In this document: piece after piece, positions 26,004 through 35,300 of the stretch
How positions within the stretch are numbered: the first letter of the stretch is position 1
Layout: each line of letters begins with the position of its first letter
Assembly: GCF_022836475.1 (NCBI RefSeq)
Contig: NZ_BQXH01000002.1
Location: forward strand, 46,345-110,344
Direction: 5' to 3'
Length of the DNA: 64,000 nt
Source of the DNA: Ligilactobacillus pabuli
GTDB lineage: Bacteria; Bacillota; Bacilli; Lactobacillales; Lactobacillaceae
Translations under genes and position numbers: made by a program
The notes under the pieces: model-generated
What the model saw: only the letters and a program-made list of their open reading frames with translations
Told to the model about the DNA's origin: nothing
Databases searched by the model: none

Positions 26004-28213
26004 TGTTGCCCCTCTTTTCTAGTTTCATAAACATATAAAATCAATGCTAATTCAACTTGTTTAATTTCACGATCACTGTCGAACCAGTTTTTCATCTTTT
26101 GCTTGAACGAAATAAAAGCTTGTTTATTCCGTGCTACTTCTTCTAAACGACTTAAATAGTATGCAATTCTTGCAAAAGCAATTCGATTTGTATTATCCCT
26201 TTGGCGAATTAATTCTAACAGCTTATAAATAAAGGAATTCCCCTTATCATTTTCGTTTTTAAAAAAGTCTCGAATAATTGGCAACTTTTCTTGATAAATT
26301 TCATCAATAAATTCATCAAATTCAAAGACTTCATGCTGATCAAACAAGCAAATCCGGTTTTTACCTGCGTCTTTAGCTTTGTCTTCTAACTCACCTGTTA
26401 CTCTAGCCATAATGTTAATTGGTGTTTTATCGGCAAATAGCCCAATACCTGCGGATAATGTTAATTTTTCATTCGTCCACTTTCTAAAGTTTTGTCTTAA
26501 CAAAACTGTAAAATCAATAACTTCATCCCACGCACCGAGGACAAAAACATCATCACCGCCAGCATAAATAACTGTTAAATGATTTTCCTGTAAAAATTCG
26601 TTAATATATGCTTTAAAAAACATACTCATGCTTCGAGAAAAGGTAGCGGTCCGACTAAATGTATTATTTTCACCCTGACCTTGTTCGGAAAATCCAGCCA
26701 TAAAGGCATAACCCAAATCATCAACATCACAACGTAAAGCTGCAATTCTCTTAATTCCTTTATGGGCCCAGCTACGTTGTGCATAGTTACTAAAAAGGTT
26801 ATTTTCCAAATCAGTATAATCACCATTCCAAATTTTTATCCCTGAGAACTCATGATCCTGAAAGAGGTTTTTGGCATAAATTATGTTACGGCTTTCTGAA
26901 TTTTTAATCTCTTCTCTAGAAATTTTTTGCATCGAATGATTAGCATCTAGCGGTAACCCTTCCATACTATTTGTCACTTCAAAAAAGACATCCTTTTGAA
27001 TATCTCGAGAAAAGTTCTCTAAAGAAACACACAACTGACACTTATTTTCGCCAGCAACTAAATTATCCACAGAATGACAAACTATACATTCACGACCGAC
27101 CTTTTTCCCACCCTGGTTTAATTTTTCAATCACTTGTGCTGAGTAGCGAGTTAACTTCTTGTTACTTATTCCATGATTCACTTTTCGATAAATGTTCTGA
27201 ATTCCGTCTATACTCAACATCTCATTTGGACTAAATTCCGCACTACCAAAGGCCACATATAAATCAATTGAAAAATTAGACAAAAAGAACTGATTAAATG
27301 ACTGCTCGATTTGTTCAATAATTCGAGTGGACTTCTTAGTATTTGGTAGGAGCAAATATGCATGTCCACCGCCAGCATACAATAGATTAGCTCTTGTTAA
27401 ATTGGAATCTCGCAATAATTTATCCACCATCCACTCACTAATCATATCTAAGTAAAACGAGCGGCTACGTAGTTGCTTATGCGCACCTTGACTGGTAATT
27501 TTATAAATAAAGTTTTGAATCCCAGAAATGTCAAAGCTGACTAATTGAAAAACTTTTTCCTGGTAAAAACTTTCTTGTTGGTCAGTTAATAAAGTCCGAT
27601 AATCTACTTCTTCTTGACTCTGTAAAAATAGATAAATAGCGGTTGAGATTCCTACTGTTAACCGTGCATAATCGTAAAACGAAATATCTTCTTGGCCCTT
27701 TATCCCACAGCTAAGATAGCTAGTTGTTTTTTCAAGTAGGTTTAAAAGGTATTGCTTTTCTGACTCTTCGAAAGATATCTGCTTGATATCATTTAACAAG
27801 CGTAACTGAATTTTCTTAAATTTATCCTGATCAAACGAAGCATGTTCCTCACCGAAGATATTACGTCGAGATTCATCCATAGTTTGAGTTTCGAAAGATC
27901 TATTTGTTCTACTGTTACCGAACTTATTGAAGATATCGGCTAAATTAGAAATATTGGTTTGTTGCCGTCCAACCTCTTGCAAATTTTCACGATTAATCAA
28001 ACTTTCAGCAAATAAAATTAAATACCCCAAGTTATCTCGATCAGTATCTTTTTTTAAGTCGGAAAGTTTCTGATACTGTTGTTGTTCTAATACTTCTCTA
28101 CCATTAGAAGTTTGGTAAATAACTTTTAATTCAGCATCATCGATTTGTCCCAAAACCAAGTCGATCCTATGTAACAACGCTGAAAAGAACAACTGATTTA
28201 CTTTATCATTCAT
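26000..28213 (-). CDS. cas10: Cas10/Csm1 with intact GGDD and lost HD motif
   Basis: A 737-residue large subunit, strongly similar in pattern to S. thermophilus Csm1. Palm 1 begins at FDISGIQNFIYKITSQGAHKQL (about 225), a zinc site is CIVCHS...CQLC (about 385-405), and the palm 2 cyclase motif is YAGGDDVFVLG (about 550), so cyclic oligoadenylate synthesis should work. The N-terminus is shorter than usual: the HD signature (LLHDIGK in relatives) is LLHRIDL here, and the second His region is also not recognisable, so the single-stranded DNase is probably dead. The ATG (GGGTGAG upstream) is chosen over a TTG seven codons earlier. Confidence 0.94.
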   Translation of the reverse strand: MNDKVNQLFFSALLHRIDLVLGQIDDAELKVIYQTSNGREVLEQQQYQKLSDLKKDTDRDNLGYLILFAESLINRENLQEVGRQQTNISNLADIFNKFGNSRTNRSFETQTMDESRRNIFGEEHASFDQDKFKKIQLRLLNDIKQISFEESEKQYLLNLLEKTTSYLSCGIKGQEDISFYDYARLTVGISTAIYLFLQSQEEVDYRTLLTDQQESFYQEKVFQLVSFDISGIQNFIYKITSQGAHKQLRSRSFYLDMISEWMVDKLLRDSNLTRANLLYAGGGHAYLLLPNTKKSTRIIEQIEQSFNQFFLSNFSIDLYVAFGSAEFSPNEMLSIDGIQNIYRKVNHGISNKKLTRYSAQVIEKLNQGGKKVGRECIVCHSVDNLVAGENKCQLCVSLENFSRDIQKDVFFEVTNSMEGLPLDANHSMQKISREEIKNSESRNIIYAKNLFQDHEFSGIKIWNGDYTDLENNLFSNYAQRSWAHKGIKRIAALRCDVDDLGYAFMAGFSEQGQGENNTFSRTATFSRSMSMFFKAYINEFLQENHLTVIYAGGDDVFVLGAWDEVIDFTVLLRQNFRKWTNEKLTLSAGIGLFADKTPINIMARVTGELEDKAKDAGKNRICLFDQHEVFEFDEFIDEIYQEKLPIIRDFFKNENDKGNSFIYKLLELIRQRDNTNRIAFARIAYYLSRLEEVARNKQAFISFKQKMKNWFDSDREIKQVELALILYVYETRKEGQH

Positions 28214-28226
28214 CTTCTCACCCTTT

Positions 28227-28958
28227 CTATTCAAGCGAAACAGCCCCCATTCCCATTGCCGTTTTTATCCCAATACCTGCGTATTCAGCAAATCTCAGTA
28301 ACACATTAACATAGCTAACTAGTGTATCTGTTCCTGAACAAAAGAGAGTAATTTGCCCAGTAAAAGAAGGAATTCTAGACTGGTGAATGGAATAATAATT
28401 TGAACGTAACTGATATCTACTAATACGGACATTTTCACAAATACTCTGGAGCAGTTCCTTATCAATATTTTCGTTACCTTCAAAAATATAATTATACTTT
28501 CTCATCAAACTTTGAAATAGCAAGCGCACATCTGGATAAAAAACATATTCAGCTTGTGATTTAAAACTCGTCGGTGTTTTAAATAGAAGCTTAATTCTAC
28601 GCTGTGGCTTTTCATTATAAAAAGCAGCTGTTAACTCTTTTTCTTTTAGCGATTCGATTTGCTTGTCCTGAATGTGATAGATCTTTTGTGTGGCTGACTT
28701 CAACTCCAGAGAAGTTAAACTATCAGCTAACAAGATTTTACTCAGAATCTCAGTTATCTCTTCTGTTAATAAATTAACTTCAAAAATAACCTGTGGATAT
28801 TTATAGACGACGTTAACCGTAAATGGCTTCGTTCTATTTAAATGCATTAAACTAGCTTCATCATCTTGGAGCTGGTCCATTAACCACGCATGAAAAAATA
28901 CGGCCAACTTATAGTCTTTACTTCCTAAATTATCACAAAATATTCTTATTTTTTCCAA
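28227..28958 (-). CDS. cas6: Cas6 crRNA-processing endoribonuclease
   Basis: A 243-residue protein with the Cas6 ferredoxin-like layout and the C-terminal glycine-rich loop GIGIKTAMGMGAV. It would cut pre-crRNA just after the repeat stem, leaving the 8-nt handle. One Cas6 serves two arrays whose repeats differ in the stem and 5' half but agree at the cleavage-site side. It starts at TTG with AGGTGGG upstream, 13 nt after cas2, and overlaps the upstream edge of cas10. Confidence 0.9.
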   Translation of the reverse strand: MEKIRIFCDNLGSKDYKLAVFFHAWLMDQLQDDEASLMHLNRTKPFTVNVVYKYPQVIFEVNLLTEEITEILSKILLADSLTSLELKSATQKIYHIQDKQIESLKEKELTAAFYNEKPQRRIKLLFKTPTSFKSQAEYVFYPDVRLLFQSLMRKYNYIFEGNENIDKELLQSICENVRISRYQLRSNYYSIHQSRIPSFTGQITLFCSGTDTLVSYVNVLLRFAEYAGIGIKTAMGMGAVSLE

Positions 28959-28971
28959 TTTAATTTCCCAC

Positions 28972-29277
28972 CTATAATACGATCAACTGCGGTTTTCTCA
29001 CTGTTTTTTGAAAACCTTGATTTCCCAGAATAGCAATCTGCTGATCATTAACTTCATCCGGTAAAGTATATACCGTGATTTGACCTTTCGCCGGTAACTC
29101 CTGTTTTAAAACAGCAATAATTTTGTTTTTGGTATTATTTCTCCTTATTTCTCGTTCATATACACTATATTGCTTCATATAAAATCCTAGTAAAGTTAAG
29201 CGCTTTCGATATTTTGTAGCCTGTTTCCTCTGCTCTTTTGTTTTCCTGGGTAAGTCAAAACAAACTAGTAGTACCAA
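28972..29277 (-). CDS. cas2: Cas2 (type II-like)
   Basis: About 101 residues. The start is taken at the TTG that immediately follows the cas1 stop codon and gives MVLLVCFDLP, because AGGGGG lies 8 nt before it; an earlier in-frame TTG would add six residues. The pattern FDLPRKTKEQRKQATKYRKRLTLLGF followed by MKQYSVYERE and LPAKGQITVYTLP fits the Cas2 proteins that go with type II Cas1. Cas2 bridges two Cas1 dimers during spacer integration. Confidence 0.9.
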   Translation of the reverse strand: MVLLVCFDLPRKTKEQRKQATKYRKRLTLLGFYMKQYSVYEREIRRNNTKNKIIAVLKQELPAKGQITVYTLPDEVNDQQIAILGNQGFQKTVRKPQLIVL

Positions 29278-29278
29278 A

Positions 29279-30187
29279 TTAACGTCCCCCTTCAATTACA
29301 GACGGTAACCTCAATGAACTAACACTGTTTTGTTCTATACAATTAATAAAAGAAAGAACAGTTACTTCGATTGCATCAGAAACGGTATATACCTTCTCAT
29401 CAATAATACATTTTTCAAAGAAAACTTGAAATAGTTTTTGCTTTATTTCCCAATTAAAAGTTTGAACATTTATTTCATTCATAATTTCTATTACTATCAT
29501 ATCAATAAATGGACGAAATGGCTCAATTAAATCATCAGATAAATTGAAAGGATTATGAGTAGAATTGTGATGAATGCCAAAGCACGGCTCAGTCCCGTGC
29601 AAAATCAATTGTCTTCTAATTGTTGCCCTCAATAACGAGTAACCATAGTTAAGACAAGAATTCACCAAGTCATCATATCTTCCCCTTTTAAATTCTTTTC
29701 CAAAAACTGCCTTAAAATATTTTCTAGCTGCCTGTGCTTCGTTATTATGAATATCGTTATCAACTACATTCTTACCAATCATTTGAATAGCCGTTGAATT
29801 AGCCTCATCGTTTTTCATTTCCATCGTGCAATCTGCTTGATTATTGATCTTAGCAATCACTATTTTTCGCCACATTCTTTTTTTCATTTTACTAGAAAAT
29901 GATAATTGAGAATTAATTCTTGTTAATCGATCAGCTTGTCCCACAACCGATTCTGCCAAAACAATCGGAGAATGTTTTTCGTCACAAAATAAAAGTCCAA
30001 TATTATGCTTAACAGCTTCATTAACGACCTTAGCTGAAAAAAAGCAGTTTAAGTTATCAAACACCAAGCATTCAACATCATCATACGTAAAAAATGTCTC
30101 TTTTCTCGAAGCCAAATCAACCAACCGAAAGCCAAATTCATTAGTCGAAACATATTTTTTTCTAGCAACATACATAATATTTCTCAT
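29279..30187 (-). CDS. cas1: Cas1 integrase (type II-like)
   Basis: A 302-residue Cas1. The C-terminal catalytic region shows EAQAARKYFKAVFG (Glu), then NYGYSLLRATIRRQLILHG, FGIHHNSTHNPFNLSDDL (His) and IEPFRPFID (acidic), the pattern of Cas1 from type II loci rather than of typical type III ones. All three metal ligands are present, so adaptation should be possible. The ATG follows GGAGAG. It is the first gene of the cas-csm operon, downstream of an extended -10 promoter. Confidence 0.93.
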   Translation of the reverse strand: MRNIMYVARKKYVSTNEFGFRLVDLASRKETFFTYDDVECLVFDNLNCFFSAKVVNEAVKHNIGLLFCDEKHSPIVLAESVVGQADRLTRINSQLSFSSKMKKRMWRKIVIAKINNQADCTMEMKNDEANSTAIQMIGKNVVDNDIHNNEAQAARKYFKAVFGKEFKRGRYDDLVNSCLNYGYSLLRATIRRQLILHGTEPCFGIHHNSTHNPFNLSDDLIEPFRPFIDMIVIEIMNEINVQTFNWEIKQKLFQVFFEKCIIDEKVYTVSDAIEVTVLSFINCIEQNSVSSLRLPSVIEGGR

Positions 30188-30247
30188 TTGATACTCTCCT
30201 CACATTATCCAGGCAATTCCTCAATATAATTTTGAGCAGGAGAAGTA

Positions 30248-30257
30248 TCATATCACA
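30248..30257 (-). promoter_or_regulatory. Extended -10 promoter of the cas operon
   Basis: On the minus strand TGATATGAT (TG-n-TATGAT form; -10 at 30248-30253) lies about 60 nt upstream of cas1. The -35 region is weak. Confidence 0.45.
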
Positions 30258-30293
30258 TTTAAATTCGCATTGATAGTCAAAATTAAGCTACAT

Positions 30294-30337
30294 ACAAAAA
30301 AATGTTAGCGCCTGCATTTAACAGACCACTAACATTC
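30294..30337 (-). terminator. Terminator of the array 2 transcript
   Basis: On the minus strand AATGTTAG pairs with CTAACATT, with an inner partial stem, and is followed by TTTTTTG. It stops the pre-crRNA of array 2 before the cas promoter. Confidence 0.75.
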
Positions 30338-30344
30338 TATTATT

Positions 30345-30875
30345 TTAAACGTCCCTTTATATCAGGGATACTGGTTCTTTAATACATACTCACTTATTCA
30401 GTGAGAAAAAATAATGTTCTCGTCCCTTTATGTCAGGGATACTGGTTCTTTGCACGCTTGAATTGCACCGTGACGGGTACGAATGGATGTTCTCGTCCCT
30501 TTATATCAGGGATACTGGTTCTTTTGCTGATGAAGTGGAAGACTTGCTGACCGAAGACCAGTTCTCGTCCCTTTATATCAGGGATACTGGTTCTTTGGGA
30601 ATGTGGGAATTGAGTACAGTATGAACGGCGGTTCTCGTCCCTTTATATCAGGGATACTGGTTCTTTGAAGATTATGATATGGACATTTTTGATATTGTTG
30701 TTCTCGTCCCTTTATATCAGGGATACTGGTTCTTTAAAAGGGGGCTAGAATAATGGAACAAGAATTTTTGTTCTCGTCCCTTTATATCAGGGATACTGGT
30801 TCTTTATTTTGACGATATTAGTTATTTAATAAAATAAGCGTTCTCGTCCCTTTATATCAGGGATACTGGTTCTTT
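30345..30875 (-). CRISPR. Type III-A CRISPR array 2 (8 repeats, 7 spacers)
   Basis: Repeats of 36 nt start at 30345 (degenerate first 6 nt), 30416 (internal differences, TTATGTCA), 30489, 30561, 30631, 30700, 30770 and 30840; on the plus strand they begin GTTCTCGTCCCT and end CTGGTTCTTT. Spacers are 33-37 nt. On the transcribed minus strand the repeat ends GGGACGAGAAC, identical at the handle to array 1, after a TCCC/GGGA stem. The degenerate end is next to cas1, and the leader lies at 30876 onward. One spacer (30736-30769) contains a ribosome binding site and ATG in sense on the plus strand. Confidence 0.97.
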
Positions 30876-30964
30876 AGAATATTACCTAAAGATTGATTTA
30901 ATAGTAATTACAGCAGTTTTTTATGGTCGTAAATTAACCACCGTCTGGTATGAAATAAGTTATT

Positions 30965-30983
30965 TTGTCCAGTTTTTAGACAA
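30965..30983 (-). promoter_or_regulatory. Leader dyad of CRISPR array 2
   Basis: TTGTCC-N7-AGACAA, 89 nt from the first repeat, is the counterpart of the motif at 20403-20421 in array 1; the rest of the two leaders is only loosely alike. Confidence 0.6.
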
Positions 30984-31056
30984 GTAGACAGAAAATAATC
31001 CCACCTACAACTATAATAATATCACATTTAGATAACTTTTTATTACTCAAATCTTG

Positions 31057-31094
31057 AAAAAAGGAGAACAACACTTATCGGTATCATTCTCCTC
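31057..31094 (-). terminator. Terminator after the MupG-like gene
   Basis: On the minus strand GGAGAA pairs with TTCTCC around a long loop and is followed by TTTTTT. It lies between the MupG-like gene and the array 2 leader. Confidence 0.65.
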
Positions 31095-31116
31095 AAGCTT
31101 TCAACTATTCAATTTT

Positions 31117-32157
31117 TCATTTAACAAAATTCAGAATAATTTGTTGCTGATTCTCACAACAATCTAGTAGTGGCCATTCATCCACAGGGAGTTGTCCAAC
31201 GACCCGAGCACCTGAAACTTTTTCAGGACTCTTAGTAACAATACTCAGCTTCCCTAAGTCAGCCTGCTTTGAATCAGTCAAAATCACTGAGCCTATTTTT
31301 ACGTCAGAAGTTTTACTTGGTTGATTGAACTCATATTTATCAGCATTCTGTTCTGTTAAATTGATCTCATTTCCATTTGCAATATTTGAATTATAAAAGA
31401 GAAAACTTTCGTTCGTTAAGATATCAGGCAAGTCTCCATTGATTTTAGCTTCTAATGCCAAAATATGGTGCAGAGAATATATTTTAAGTTGTCCCATAGA
31501 CTCTTCACTCAATAAATTGTTAGCAACACAAATATTATCTGTATATAAGTTAGCTAGTTTAATTACAGACACAAGCGGCAAATCATACCTATTACTTTCA
31601 ATCGTAGTATATGGTTCAAAAAATGAATACGGAAAAGCGTAATCTCCTGGGATAAAGCCGGTGACTTTCAGCCCCTTAGAATGTAACCAAATATTGTGTT
31701 GTCGAACAAAGCCTTCTGTTAACCCTTTGTGTGCCTCAGGATATCTGTTATACCAAGCTTCAACGTTCTTGAAATTAGCATGCATCTTGGTCAGAAATGC
31801 ATAGTCATCTTTACTAAAGTTCTCAGCACTAACAGCGACTGAAACAGCTTGTGATAGGGCAGCCACCCGTTCCATTGAGAATTCATGTAAAACTAAACGA
31901 GTTACTCCCTTCTTCTGTAGATTATCTATATGAATCAAAGTTAACTCATCTTCTGTGAGTTCAACCGTCAATGATAAATCCAATTTTTGACAAATTTTTT
32001 CAGTTGCATATAGTCGTTGAAGTAATATATTAAAATTCTCAGTTGAAGAAATTAGAGACAAAAAAGCTCCTTCATAGCCAAATTGACGATAGAATTCACA
32101 TTTTAGTTCAACATTCTCTGATACTTCATTTTCTAGATTAATAAAAAATATTGACAT
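31117..32157 (-). CDS. MupG/DUF871 family TIM-barrel protein
   Basis: A 346-residue soluble protein. The pattern YEGAFLSLISS near the start, a central WYNRYPEAHKGLTEGFVRQHN, and KVTGFIPGDYAFPYSFFEPY match the DUF871 family, whose member MupG splits 6-phospho-MurNAc-GlcNAc during cell-wall recycling. The C-terminal ~120 residues form the extra domain usual for the family. The Asp/Glu residues of the active site cannot be checked by eye. No PTS or muramic-acid genes are adjacent; it lies between the CRISPR array and a restriction island, so function by context is weak. GGAAG precedes the ATG. Confidence 0.65.
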   Translation of the reverse strand: MSIFFINLENEVSENVELKCEFYRQFGYEGAFLSLISSTENFNILLQRLYATEKICQKLDLSLTVELTEDELTLIHIDNLQKKGVTRLVLHEFSMERVAALSQAVSVAVSAENFSKDDYAFLTKMHANFKNVEAWYNRYPEAHKGLTEGFVRQHNIWLHSKGLKVTGFIPGDYAFPYSFFEPYTTIESNRYDLPLVSVIKLANLYTDNICVANNLLSEESMGQLKIYSLHHILALEAKINGDLPDILTNESFLFYNSNIANGNEINLTEQNADKYEFNQPSKTSDVKIGSVILTDSKQADLGKLSIVTKSPEKVSGARVVGQLPVDEWPLLDCCENQQQIILNFVK

Positions 32158-32253
32158 TATAAAGCTTCCTTTAATAATTATTTGCTAATTTTCTAAGAAA
32201 CTTCTATATGAATATAACTATATCATATTTATTAAAGAAATATACATTGATAT

Positions 32254-32296
32254 ACAAAAAACATAACAAGCTTTGGAATCTTGTTACGTTTTTTTG
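32254..32296 (-). terminator. Terminator after the helicase-methyltransferase gene
   Basis: AACAAG pairs with CTTGTT, with A and T runs on both sides, so it could act in both directions. Confidence 0.7.
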
Positions 32297-32316
32297 CTTT
32301 TAATTCAAGAAAATTA

Positions 32317-35300
32317 TTATCTCACATTTTTAAGTCTCTGCGTTATATGTTCTATTTCAGAATCTGTTAAAGATAAAATTTTTACAAACTGTTCATCAAT
32401 ATCTTTTTCAAAATCAATAATACTGTTTTGTTTAGTATAATCAAGAATATCTGGCACTGACTTAGCTAAAGATGACAACGACTCATCCGTTAATAGAAAA
32501 GCAAACTTAATCAAGTTACTATTTGCATACTTCAAAAAATTCTGAGCTTCCTTTTTCGTATTAAATGATTTCAAAGCTAATCGAGATCGTCCAAAAGCTG
32601 AATAGTTATCTACTATACTAATCTGATTATCACGTTTTTGTCCACCAGCATTCGCACTAGATACAATTACTTGAAATTCCGAAATTAAATTTTTGTTTTC
32701 TTCTATTATTTCTCTGTTTGCAATAAACCATTTTGCGCGCCCACTTTTACCGGCCTTATCATTTGTAAATAATTTTATTTCCGTTTCTCTATTAAATGTT
32801 GAATTTTCGCTCATGCTACGGACCAACTGTGGATTCTTTTCTACGAAATCCGACTCAATTCCAAATAAATTTCTAGGAAAAATAGAATTACTTAAAAAGT
32901 CTAGCTTATTCTCTTTAACAAAGTTATCAATTTTAATACTAATACTCATATCATTGGGATTTAAAGGTAAAAGTTTTTCACCTGGCGCTTTTATTTCCTT
33001 TACAATTTTTTTTGATCCTTGAATGTATATATATTTAAAGGATTTTTTATTTTTACTTTTATCTTTGAATACAATTGAAATTCCATCTGGTATTGCAACA
33101 GATTTAAAAATTTCTGCAGCATCAGGGTAATATATTATTGTCGCTAAATTTGGGTCATTAATTTGGTTTAATCCAAACTTTTTCATTCCTTTGCCCGACT
33201 GATGAATCCACCGACCACCAGGATAGATTAGTGACGTATATTTTATTGCTAGGTTATCAGCTAAAACTTGAAAATGTTGAAAAACATTTGTCATCGTTTT
33301 TTGACCATTAGCTGTTTCCTTTTTTGCAGTTTCTTCTTGATACGGTGGATTTCCAATCACTACATCAAATTTCATATCATTAAACGCCTCCTTCACTTTT
33401 TGTGTTGCCACTTCAATATTTTCTTTAGCCGTTTCAACAATTCCATCAATAAATTGCACATTTACCTTAAAGTTTCGATAACCAGCTAAAGTCCGCTCCG
33501 CAATTGTCTTAGCCATCGGTGTTTTGGCAACAACGTATATATTTTTCTTTAGAATTTCTTGCCATAAATCATCCTCATCTTTTGCAGTAAACTTACCTGC
33601 TCGATCAGAGTTTAACTTATCAAATGCCTGCGAAAACAAGCTTGCTGCTGCATAGAGTGGGTAAAGCCCCGTTTTTGAATTGATTTCTAAAATTTTTGTA
33701 TCAGGTTTAAAAACTTCTTTAGTTTCTGCAGTCTCTACCCAATGATTTAGTGGAGTATTTCCATCACGCATTGTCTCAAAGTTTTCATCATAAAATGACA
33801 AACCACCAATTGTGCTTGCTAAATGCCGATTGACTACATTCCATGGAGTTAAAACTGTTTCCTTATCAGGATTTTTAAAAGTTCCAAAAATTAATGCTAA
33901 TTCTTCAGTTCGCTGATTCGGCGACATCCTATCAAGTTCTTTAACCTTATTACGAATAATTCTACCAGCCTCAATAAAGACTTGCGGATCATAATATTTT
34001 TTAAACTTGGCGAATTCTCCCTTAGTAACTCCCTGTGGCATAAATTCCTGCCAAGACTGGTCATCAACTAAGTTAACAAATTTATCAATCGTAATATCAT
34101 CGGTTAAATCAGTTTTCATTCCATAAATCATCAATGGAATTCGAATTGAAATTCCTCGTAATACAGAAATCATTGTCTTTTTCTGCTTTTTCAAGGAATT
34201 CATATGCTCAATTGCTGCCTTCTCTTCCGGTGACCTTTCCCGCTTTTTCTTTCTCTTGCCTTTAGTAGCTTGTTCATATTCTTCATCGGTTAATCCTTGA
34301 TGATTTACGTCCACTTTATTCTCAACTTTAGTTTTCTTAGTTGAACCAATAATCGCTTGTAGGTCCTTAAATTGGCTTACATCTGCCTCATCTAATTTAA
34401 GGAGTTCATCGCTATACAACGAATCATCATCAAAGCCACTCCGGACAGCTTTTTCGGCGTAAACTCGCTTGATCTTCGTTAACAAACTATCGACTTTGAA
34501 CTCATTCATCCCATTGCCTTCAGCACCGATGATTGGTAAGAAATTCAGTAGTTTTCCCATTTGTTCTCGCTGTTCGCTAGAAACTAATTTTCCTGCACCT
34601 GTACTCAAGCTAGTTGACTCTGCCATAACCGTCAAAGCCCGATCCGGGGCAAAGTCAAAGATGTAACAATTTTCTTTCATCCCATTCTGATCAGAATAAG
34701 GTGTTTGTGCTCTAAATGCCGCCTGCAAATACTGCATTGCACTTGTTGTGTTATTTAAGAACATGATTGCGGTCCATTCTGGAACATTAACACCTGTGGT
34801 TAGGCGACGAACTGTAATCGTAATAGTTTTCGTTTCATAAGGTTTATCTGTGATTACTTCTCGGACTCGATTAACATCGCTTTGCCCTCGGTCATGTTTT
34901 TCAGCACTTTCAACGTCATCTCTTGTATCATTATCGACAATGTTAATAATCTTGTATTCCTTACCAAAAACTGGATGTTTCCTCAATAAATCGGTTAGTG
35001 CTTTAGCTTCTTTAACTCCTGGCACCAACCATAACGTATGCCGCAGCTCATCTCTAAATGCCTGAGTTGAATATGGATAATTTGTTTGACTGTCTTGTTT
35101 AGTAATCTCATTCAAAAAATTATTAACATCATTTTCGTGAGTAAAAGTTCCATCTTCTTCTGTGCGGAAAAATTCTTTAAAGTTAAATGATTTACTTTCA
35201 TCCAAATACTGGCGGTTTTTCATTGCAAAAGTATACATCGAAACTTTCGGTAATTTTTCGTATGGATTTTTCTCGTTGGGATATTCAGCATTCCACTTAA

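Noticed and set aside
19742..31116. Additional cas genes such as cas9 or csn2 to go with the type II-like Cas1
   Set aside because: All genes in the interval are accounted for by type III-A components; none resembles Cas9, Csn2 or Cas4.
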